Assembly: GCA_051294375.1 (NCBI GenBank)
Contig: CM119271.1
Span: 12,701,039 to 12,765,038 of the forward strand
DNA from: Paraspadella gotoi
Lineage: Eukaryota > Chaetognatha
Direction of reading: 5' to 3'
Length of the DNA: 64,000 bases
The notes beneath the pieces were generated by a model. It did no database searches and was not told where the DNA came from. It was given only the letters and a program-made list of their open reading frames with translations. This document shows positions 56,477 to 64,000 of this stretch, in pieces. Numbering within the stretch: the first letter of the stretch is position 1; every line of letters begins with the position of its first letter. Both the position numbers and the translations under genes were made by a program.

Positions 56477-58465
56477 TTCGCTTGCATATAATAAGAAAGA
56501 GCCGTGGCAAATCTAGCGCGAGAAACCGCCATTGTTTAGATAATCATTATTTAAAACCCCGCCACTTTCACAGAGGAAGAAAACGAGGATTACATTTTAG
56601 CTGCCACAGTTTGGGCTTTGGGTCAAATCGGGCGACACACTCCGGAGCACGCCAAGGCGGTAGCGATCGCCAACACTTTTCCCAAGATGCTTGATTGTTA
56701 TCTCAATCAAGGTTGGACTGATTCAAGTCTGATCCTCTGATATATATATATATATATATATCCACAATATAAATTGGTCGTGTCAAAATCATTCATTAAA
56801 TTTAACATTACCAAATATATTTAATCTTTGCCCGTCTCTCCCACAAAAAAAACAAAACAAAAAAAAAAAACGACAGACGCCTCTGAAGATCTCCGCGTCA
56901 AGTCAAAGCGCGGACTCAAAAACGTCCTGCAGAAATGCGTTCAACTGCAAGCGTTGGAGCCTTTGCTGCACATTGCGCCGCCGGAGATACTCAAACATAT
57001 CGTCGCTCAATTCGCCAAGGTCGGAATAAAATATATCTGTTTTGTACGAAGACAAAGATCCTCAAATCAATGGAAGTGATGTAAAAGCCAAAGCAGTCAA
57101 CCCGCCCCCCTCCCCCCTTTATAAAAATAGATTCTGCCTCACGATCCGAAGGCCAGACGCCTCTTCGTCACGACGGGAGGTTTGAGGCGAATCCAGGAGA
57201 TTCAGTACGAACCCGGATCCATGATGGAGGAATACATCAACGCCATCAACGGCTGCTTCCCCGAGGAAATCGTCAAGTATTACTCCCCCGGATATTCGGA
57301 CCAGCTGCTGGAGAAAGTGGAGCAGTATCAGCCTTTGGCGTGATTACCGAGTTTTCCTACAAGTTTATCTTTTTTTTTTTAAGATGCTCAAAAAGGTGTG
57401 TTTATGTTAATTGGTTTAATTAAAACGAACGGAATCAAGGCTCACATTAGGTTAGGACTCAAGACAGAATCGAACGAACGAAAGAGCTTACAATCGAATT
57501 TTATCTTGGATACTTCTATTTAGATAAAGATTAAAGAGGTTTTGTACAGTAGAATGACCATAACTAATATTTCAATCATTAGTTTACTCGAAAAAAAAAA
57601 TTCCAACCTGTATCGATGGTGTAAAATTTGCATTGCTCTTGGTGAATTTCAAGAGAGAGCAAGTGAGGTAGGGCGTCGCAAATATTCGTCAATTCCTGAT
57701 ATATAAAAAGAGTCAGGAATTAAGGATAACGAGTAAAAAGGAAATGAGGTGAGGGTCGTCAACCTGCTGGACAGAGTAAAACCTTCCTCCGCACAGATGA
57801 ACGCATAGTTTGGTCAACTTGGGAAGATCCTTCTTGATTCTGGCGCAGAGAGACTTGGTGACCCGTAATCCCGAGAGAATCGTGAGTTTTTTGGCGCGAG
57901 GAAACCGTTTGAAAATCTGTGAAGAGACGAGAAGTAGAGAAAGATTATTGATTTAATTATAATTTTAAGACTTTTGATGAGCGGGGTTTTCCGTCAGTTG
58001 AAATAGAATCATGATTAATCAAAGCAATGAAATAACAATGAACTGTATTGTTCGTGAACAAATATTGTTTATATTTTTAAACAGTTTTACAAAAGGCGAA
58101 TAAGAACGACGAATCACGACGAGAGTTTATGTCCAACACTTTTAGATAATTGATTTGGATAAAATTTAAGATAAATTGTAAAATAATCTCAACCTGGTGA
58201 AAGGAGACTCCCGACGTCAAACAGTTGGGACCGATTTGCACGGAAGGCCACAACGAAGCTTCGGAAGCAACTTGAGAAAACGATGAGCAAACCTGAAATG
58301 AAAAACAACAAGGGGGGGGGGATATAATATGATATAATTTGCGTCAAAGTAATTTCATCGGGAAAAACTCACTTGTTTTACGTTGGTGAGATCCTTCTGA
58401 TCCAGATTCTCGAAAATTTTCTTGAGAACTTCCCAGGGCAACAGGGAAAAGTTAAAGTCGACCAT
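53628..58465 (-). CDS. F-box/leucine-rich-repeat protein hosting SPAG6 in an intron
   Basis: Eight exons (58373-58465, 58194-58292, 57764-57916, 57608-57695, 54835-54907, 54616-54749, 53878-54249, 53628-53794) sum to 1179 bases, an exact frame of 392 residues, all GT-AG. The N-terminal F-box is at residues 8-31 (LLPWEVLKKIFENLDQKDL) followed by VCSSFSQVASEASLWPSV. The rest has LRR-like segments: AKKLTILSGLRVTKSLC, LPKLTKLCVHLCGG, LTKLEDLEEFGFYQSG, FVHLRHLGLRCVEGLLPSDW, LAFPYLESLEMDVPGESVLR and LKQFVALTTFSLGVKP. This is the FBXL architecture of SCF substrate receptors; no specific ortholog is recognised. Intron 4 (54908-57607, 2.7 kb) contains the whole SPAG6 gene on the other strand. The frame and phase agreement across that intron is the evidence that the two halves are one gene. 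Confidence 0.82.
55152..57343 (+). CDS. SPAG6: Sperm-associated antigen 6 (PF16), axonemal central-pair protein
   Basis: SPAG6/PF16 is an armadillo-repeat protein of the ciliary central apparatus, needed for motility. Exons 55152-55799, 55870-56048, 56163-56368, 56574-56711, 56877-57019 and 57131-57343 sum to 1527 bases, 508 residues, essentially the human length. Conserved segments include VQLVENYQRARANFAFAVSD, LALGRLANHSGPVAEELV, AAWALGYVARHNEELAQFVV, LKRQIFSALSQIAKHSVDLA, IAKHTPELAQLLVNAG, LPGIMALGYVAAHSDNLAM, WALGQIGRHTPEHAKAVAI, ILPHDPKARRLFVTTGG and EEIVKYYSPGYSDQLLEKVE. It is the only gene here on the + strand, and lies wholly inside a - strand F-box/LRR intron. Its presence implies motile cilia or flagella. 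Introns carry an (AAT)n tract near 56430 and a (TA)n tract near 56742. Confidence 0.97.
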
Positions 58466-58753
58466 TCTTTTCTCTTTTTTTTTTCTCTCTCTCTCTCTTA
58501 CCGCCTAAGGCAAAAAAAACAAACAAAAAAACCGCCTCGGTTTAAAAAAAAAGTAAAAAACCCGGATGTATGTGTAAAAGGTGAGAGAAAAGATCCAAAT
58601 TGAGATAAAACACAACGCAATATAATAAAAGCAAATGCAAGTTTCCCGTGGGTGCGAGACAATAAAACATTCATTAGCGTGGGCACGCACACGTAGCCAT
58701 ATCGCGCGCGCGCAAAGTTCTTTATATTTATTTTATTAATTTTGGCACGAAAG

Positions 58754-58860
58754 AGACGAGCGAGTGGGCGGATCTCAAAGAGAGGAGCGAGTGGGCGGAT
58801 CTCAAAGAGAGGAGCGAGTGGGCGGATCTCAAAGAGAGGAGCGAGTGGGCGGATCTCCAA
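58754..58860. repeat. 27-bp minisatellite, four copies
   Basis: gcgagtgggcggatctcaaa plus gagagga is repeated nearly perfectly four times, ending beside the BRK1 stop. It could lie in the BRK1 3' UTR or the F-box/LRR gene promoter. Confidence 0.93.
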
Positions 58861-58875
58861 GGCCTCCCGTCGACG

Positions 58876-59286
58876 TCATTGCAGAGTTTCTCCTTTGGTG
58901 ACTCTGGCTTCGATGTACTCGATCCGTCTCTCCATCGCAGTCAACTTCTCGTTGAGGAGAGCGAGACGCGAGCGGCAGGATAAGTCGAAGGCGTTGAGGA
59001 AATCGGTGATGCGTTTGATGCTGAGAATCGTTATCGAGCAATCGTTATCAAGCAATCGTTATCAAGCAATCGACAATTCGTCATCGATCAATCATCAAAG
59101 ACCAATCTTAATCAATCATTCGTGGAAAATCATCAATCATTGATTAATCAATGGATCAATCGATCATCTCTCACCTCGAGGTGATGACTTGAATGTATTG
59201 CGATTGGCCCAATCTTGTTGTATTTGTCTTTGTATTTTATTTTCGACGCCGCTCGGTCGGGAACGGGCGGACCGAGAATACTCCAT
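58876..59286 (-). CDS. BRK1: BRICK1, WAVE/SCAR complex subunit
   Basis: BRK1 (HSPC300) is the smallest subunit of the WAVE regulatory complex that activates Arp2/3 actin branching. Two exons: 59175-59286 and 58876-59020. Exon 1 encodes [14 protein letters not shown] near its end. Exon 2 encodes [40 protein letters not shown] and the end VTKGETLQ, matching the animal protein almost throughout. Exons total 257 bases, one short of a frame. The conserved QYIQVITS follows only if one base is missing after the codon for Arg in WANR (about 59200). I treat that as a sequence error. The N-terminus ([13 protein letters not shown]) is lineage-specific. Full length would be about 85 residues. Confidence 0.93.
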
Positions 59287-60007
59287 TCTTAATTTATTTT
59301 TAGCTCTTGTGGGGGAAAACCGAGTTAGACGATACGGAAAAAAAAAACGAAGAATGACAATAATTAACTTAATTATATATATGTTAACATTAAGATAAAA
59401 GAGCAAACAGTTGCCAAGCCCCGAAAATTTCTGACCTTTGAACGTCGCTAAAAAAATAATTTTAATATTAAACAAATGAGACTTTTTTTTATCAATAATT
59501 CTAAGAATTATAATTTCGAATTCAAAAGCTAGACAAACTAAAATGAAATTAAAAAAATGGAAATGACACTCCTATGACGTCGAAATATTATTAGGGTTTA
59601 CTATTACCAATACTAACAAAAAAGTTACGCCGCCAGAAAAACTGGCAAAGAAATTCAGACAAACAAAACTGAACAAAATTTTTAACTAAGAACTCGTGAT
59701 CTAACACTACGTTTTTAAATCGTGCTATAACAAACACTAAAAAATACATAGTGTAAAAATGATAATACATTCAAGTGAAGAACGAATAAATTATTAAACA
59801 TCTTCGTGCTCATGCAAAATACTTGTAAATCAGTCTTCTCAGATCAAAACATCCGAGTCGCTAGAGTTTTATACTCATGTATACAATACATTGTATACTA
59901 TACTTTATGTAGTAACCATAAAAATAAGTTAATTTCAAAAAAAACAAACTTCATAACACTTTTTTCTCTTCGAACATTTTATTTTTATCTTTGTATCCAC
60001 CCGAACC
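59287..60007. other. Spacer between BRK1 and the KH/RRM gene
   Basis: AT-rich, no coding or RNA signal. A near-palindrome gtatacaatacattgtatac lies near 59880. It should hold the KH/RRM 3' UTR and BRK1 promoter. Confidence 0.6.
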
Positions 60008-61448
60008 TCATTTACTCTTGGTAGTTTTGAAAGAAACTTGAAGCGGCTTGTAGTTATTCTTGGAATAGGGTTGCCCGTTCAAACCCTGAATGGCCTCCAA
60101 GGCGGAGGCGTAATCGGAGAAGGTGACGAAGCCGAAGCCTTTCGACGTCTCCGTCTTGACGTCGCGTTGGACGTTGACATAGGAGACGGGGCCGAAGGGC
60201 GAGCAGAGGGCGTAGAGGTCGATCTCCGTCGCCTCCGCCCCCAAATTGTAGACGAAGAGTTTGTATTCTCCTTCGAGCGTCTCGTCCCTTCGTCCGGACG
60301 TCCGTCCGCCGAAAGGCGAAGCCGAGTAGCCGGAAAGAAGCGGCCCTCTGCCGGGAGAGGAAGCGGCGACGCCGAGAAGAGACGAGGGGCTGGACGAGTG
60401 GGGCGTGGCGAGCAAAGGAGCGCCGCCGCCGCCGCTTTCGTTTTTGACAGTTTTAAAAGAGACTTGCAAGGGTTTGTAATTGTTCTTCTCGTATCGGTGA
60501 CCGTCGAGGGCGGCGACGGCGCGCGCCGCCGATTCTCCGTCGCTAAACGTAACGAAGGCGTAACCTTTGGACGTTTTGTCCTTGTTTCGCGGGACGTCGA
60601 CTTTGACGATGGCGCCGTAGCGACCGAAAAGTGAATAGACGTCCAGTTCCGTGGCGACGCCTCCGATTTGATAGACAAATACTTTACAGGCGTCCATAGC
60701 TGATCCTCCCATCGCCGCTCCGCCCATTCCACCGATCATGGGTCCGCCAGAGGCGTGGACCGGGTTGAACCTATGACTCTTGCCGGAAACGGCGTTGCGT
60801 ATGGGTCCGCCGGTCGGACGCGCGGCTCCACCCATCGGCTGTCCGGCGCCGAGAAGGCCTCCGCCTCCGGCCAAGAACGCCGGCGGGCTGCCGAGGATTC
60901 CTTCGAAGGGATTAATCTTGGGCGTCTTGGATGCGTTGAAGGCGACGGGGATTCGACTCAACGACCTCTTCCTCTCTTCTCTCTTCTTCTCTTCCTCCAA
61001 AACTTTCTCTTGCTCTTTCTTGACGGGATCGTCCTCCGGATTCTCCGGGATGACGAGGAGCTTCTTCGCCTCTTCGATGGCCTTCTTCAGGCGCAGCGTG
61101 GCCCGAGAGGGCTCGTCGACCGCCTCGATGACAAGCTGGAGCGGGCGGGCCGAGTTCTCGCCCGTCTTGCTAACTCCTTTGCCCGTCAAGTTCATTTTGC
61201 AGCCCGTCTTGTCTCGGAGGCCCTGGAGGGTTTTGCCTTTCGGGCCGAGGATTCGTCCGATCCAGTTGCGGTCGTTGCCTTCCGACGGGACGGGCAGCGT
61301 GCCAGTAAGGGTCACGTGTTCTTCGCCCGTGGCCTCGGGAAGATCCAACTGACGCTCGTAGATTTCTCTGAGGGCTTTCTCGTCCTCTTCCTTGAAAGGG
61401 ATGTCGTCTTCAGGGTCGTAAGTGCCTGGAAGGATGAAAATAAATAAG

Positions 61449-61499
<51 letters not shown>

Positions 61500-62635
61500 A
61501 ACCGATTAAACATCGCAAATCACGAACCCGATAGAATCCTTTGCAGCCTTAACTGCCGGCTCCTGACTTGGTCGACCTCCCCGGGTTTGGCCAGCGTCCA
61601 CAGCGTGGCGACGTCCCGCTTGACGCAGTCGATGCGGAGCCGCGCGCGAAGGGGCGTGTCTCGCGCCGTCACCGTCAGGTGCATGTCCTCTGTCAGTGGC
61701 AGAGATCTTTTGTTGGCGACGGGGACGTGTTTACCGAGGACTAAAGCGGGGGGGAGGTGGGGGGGGGGGGAGGGGGAAGGAGGAATCGTAAAGGCAATGT
61801 TTTAGGTAACGAGGCAAGAAAAATTAAAAGAAATTTATATTATATAAATGAACGAATAAATTAATACAAAGCGTAGGATTTGAAGGGAAAAGATAGGGGG
61901 AAAATCAACTGAGAGCAAAAAAAATGAAGCGATGCAAAAAAAAAGGGAAAAGGAAAAAAAAAACACAAAAACTGATAAACGACCACCTCCAACAACAACA
62001 ACAACATCCCAAATCCCCCCCAACCCAACCTTTGATCTTAGTCCCCGACACGCCCTCCAAGGCGAGTAGAACGAGTCCGTGCGGCCCGAAGATTCTTCCC
62101 ACCATGTTGACCGTCTTCCTGTCTTCCTCGGAGATTTCCGGCGGGTAGACGTCCTCCACGAGCTCCACCTCCTCCTCCTCGGGATCTCCATCGGGCAGCA
62201 CCAACTCCTCCGTCAAGAGATCTCCGATCAAATCCTTCTGTTGCGGAAGAGTTTTGGCCGCGTGCTCCAGAGCTTCGTTGACCAGGCTGGTGGAGAAGAG
62301 GAATTCGTTTTTGATGGAGTAGGGGGTTGATTCTACAGCAACATCGATTAAACGCACCGAACGAGATGAAAGGACTGAACGCCGTAGTTGCTGAGAGAGT
62401 TGGCCACTTGTTTGTCGTGCAGAAGCTGAGCGACGAGCTCCGCCCACGAGAGAGGGCGTTGATCGTCGGAGAGAGATTCAGAGAGGGAGGATTTGTCGCC
62501 GCCGCCGCCCGCGTCGCCGCCAATTTCGACGCCGCCGTCGCCGTCGCCGCCGGCGTCCCCGTTTCCGCCTTCTTCTCCGTAGAACTCGTCCATGGTCACG
62601 TCTTCGGAGTTTTCCTCGGCCGAGTTGGATTTCAT
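60008..62635 (-). CDS. STAR/KH-type RNA-binding protein with two ELAV-like RRMs
   Basis: Three exons, 62030-62635, 61528-61740 and 60008-61425, give about 745 residues. An acidic Gly-rich N-terminus is followed by a QUA1-like segment (LSWAELVAQLLHDKQVANSL) as in Quaking/GLD-1 proteins. Next come two STAR-type KH domains: VNMVGRIFGPHGLVLLALEG near residue 170 and NWIGRILGPKGKTLQGLRDK near residue 325. After a Lys/Glu-rich and a Gly-rich linker come two RRMs: RNP2 VFVYQI with RNP1 KGYAFVTF, and RNP2 LFVYNL with RNP1 KGFGFVTF. Both RRMs end in PLQVSFKT, as in the third RRM of ELAV/Hu proteins. The protein should bind RNA and regulate splicing or stability; targets are unknown. Exon 1 shifts frame near 62350 (one base missing). 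The order KH-KH-RRM-RRM is not one I know from a named family. Confidence 0.82.
61438..61500. repeat. Tetranucleotide (TAAA)n filling a 102-bp intron
   Basis: About 15 copies of taaa occupy most of intron 2 of the KH/RRM gene, beginning only about 13 bases from the 3' splice site of the last exon. Confidence 0.95.
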
Positions 62636-63482
62636 GGTGTTATTACAAACGGTTATATTTGACAGTGTATATATATCGTTTATCTTTTTTTATTTAGAAA
62701 CGGCGAAAATGTAGTTGGAAGAATGAAAAAGCGAAGTCAAAAGGGGGAAAAAAAAAGAGAAAGGGAGGAGAGATAGTTTGAAATTCTAAAAAGTAAAATG
62801 AAGCTATGATTAAACAATAAAAGTTACTTATGAAAAATCAAAAGCAAAGTTGGCAAAATTTATTTAAAAAATTTAGAAATTTACATCATCATGGAATAAA
62901 ATTTTAAAAGATACAAAATTTAAAATAAATATTTATGGAGAGTCGCAAGGATGGAACATTTCGATTTTATGGATCCTAGGCAAGTTAAAAAATTTTTTTA
63001 TTGCAAATTTATCAGCATTTTCAATACTGTCTAATGCAAATTTATCAGCAAATTTATCAGCAAATTTATCAGCAAATTTATCAGCATTTTCAATACTGTC
63101 TAATGCAGTCCGCAAAATAGAAAATAAAATAAAAAAACCAAAAAAAGAGCAAATTGAAAAAGGCGCATTTAAAAGGGGCTCGTCAAATTCTTAAAATGGA
63201 TCAATTACATAATTTTACCAAACCTATTTGCTTAAAAAGTGAAAATGAAAACTTGAGCACATAGGCATTGTAATTAAAGCGTCTTTCCAAGTGGGAACAT
63301 AAAATATCGGTTCAACGAATCGAAAAAAGCTTAGCTAAATAAAACGACGGTAAAAGTCTGCAAAACAACGCAAGAAAAAATGATTTTTGAATAGTCAAAA
63401 AAAAATTTTGAAAGTCAAAAAAGGGTAAAAATGAAAAAGCTTGATTTACTTAAAAAAAAAAACAAGTCAAAGTTAAGCTGTA
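62636..63482. other. Spacer between the KH/RRM gene and glycerate kinase
   Basis: AT-rich. At 62995-63108 a 12-base unit (aaatttatcagc) repeats about five times, bracketed by two copies of a segment with attttcaatactgtctaatgc. No coding signal. Confidence 0.65.
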
Positions 63483-63886
63483 TTACTTCGGTTTGAGCAT
63501 TATTAACTGAAGATCCATGACGTTGGTTCCCGTGAGTCCTAAAAATAAATTGAGTCTCATTTCCTGTCCACTGACCCATTTTATCCACAGTTAGCAATTT
63601 TACCAGTTTTGATCAGACCGCCCGCGTTTTTAAGCCGAGAGAAAAACGTGTACGAGTCGTTGTTGTCTAAAAAGGACCTCGCCTCATCCAAAGTTAGACT
63701 GGAATATAATCAAAATACTAATTTGAAAATAAACAAAGCTGGCCCCCGTCAAACAATATCGCAGAAAACCATCATGTCTCCTTGTACCCGCAATTTCTTA
63801 TCGTATTGAAATCAACGACGGCTCCGGCAGCGTCGGTCGGTCCGTCTTGACCGTCAGTTCCAACGCTCAAAATCGAAACATCGAAG
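63483..63886 (-). CDS. GLYCTK: Glycerate 2-kinase, C-terminal exons (partial)
   Basis: Glycerate kinase phosphorylates D-glycerate in serine and fructose catabolism. Three last exons are visible: 63788-63886, 63604-63699 and 63483-63538, with consistent phases and GT-AG junctions. They encode LSVGTDGQDGPTDAAGAVVD, the conserved substrate/nucleotide-site signature of the MOFRL domain, then DNNDSYTFFSRL and the terminal TGTNVMDLQLIMLKPK, closely following the human C-terminus. The N-terminal exons lie beyond 64000. The bases from 63887 to 64000 are intron with an (AAT)n tract near 63930-63975. Confidence 0.9.
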
Positions 63887-63932
63887 CTAAAAACAAAAGA
63901 GTAAATCTCATCTCATATGCATGAAGCCTAAA

Positions 63933-63979
<47 letters not shown>

Positions 63980-64000
63980 GCCTAATAATCATCGACTAAG

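Noticed and set aside
54908-57607. Two separate genes on either side of SPAG6 instead of one F-box/LRR gene
   Set aside because: Donor phase at 57608 matches the acceptor at 54907, total length is a multiple of three, and only the joined model has both an F-box start and a stop. Still worth RNA confirmation.
60038-61447. Long + strand frames opposite the KH/RRM gene
   Set aside because: They are shadows of a GC-rich coding exon; the - strand frame carries the RNP and KH motifs.

Overview
This is a eukaryotic nuclear window, almost certainly from an animal or a close unicellular relative. Genes are split by short GT-AG introns (tens of bases to about 1 kb), exons are GC-rich and introns AT-rich. 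The recognisable genes are animal-type housekeeping and ciliary genes: ZYG11/ZER1, METTL25/RRNAD1, NAGK, PRPF39, CHMP4, ANAPC10, FAF1, SPAG6, BRK1 and GLYCTK. The species cannot be named from the sequence. Exon structures were rebuilt by hand. For METTL25, NAGK, SPAG6, the F-box/LRR gene and three F-box genes the exon lengths sum exactly to an open frame, which supports the models.

Layout, given in + coordinates although nearly every gene is on the - strand: ZYG11/ZER1-like 5' part (1-986), METTL25-like (1264-3295), NAGK (4992-7534), PRPF39 with a possible N-terminal SAP domain (8984-15726), CHMP4/Snf7 (17025-19508). A cluster of related F-box genes follows (20.4-40.4 kb; called A to E here). 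Then come ANAPC10 (40524-42215) and an interrupted overlap region repeating ANAPC10, the 3' half of FAF1 and part of F-box E. Complete FAF1 (47376-53297) is next, then an F-box/LRR gene (53628-58465) that hosts the only + strand gene, SPAG6 (55152-57343), in one intron. The window ends with BRK1 (58876-59286), an unusual STAR/KH plus double-RRM RNA-binding gene (60008-62635) and the 3' end of glycerate kinase (63483 onward).

Functionally the window is rich in ubiquitin-system parts: a Cul2-type substrate receptor, at least six F-box proteins, APC/C subunit 10 and the p97/ubiquitin cofactor FAF1. It also has two splicing/RNA-binding genes and a few metabolic and cytoskeletal genes. Nothing in the sequence shows that these act as one pathway.

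Assembly quality matters. Gaps of N at 11408, 15241 and 44161 are each flanked by the same sequence on both sides, as if overlapping contig ends were not merged. Single-base indels break the reading frame in unique conserved genes (CHMP4, FAF1, BRK1, PRPF39, the KH/RRM gene). A near-identical block of about 6.6 kb (24.1-30.7 kb against 31.3-37.9 kb) carries F-box genes B, C and D twice and may be a real tandem duplication or unmerged haplotypes. Broken frames here should not be read as pseudogenes without checking raw reads.
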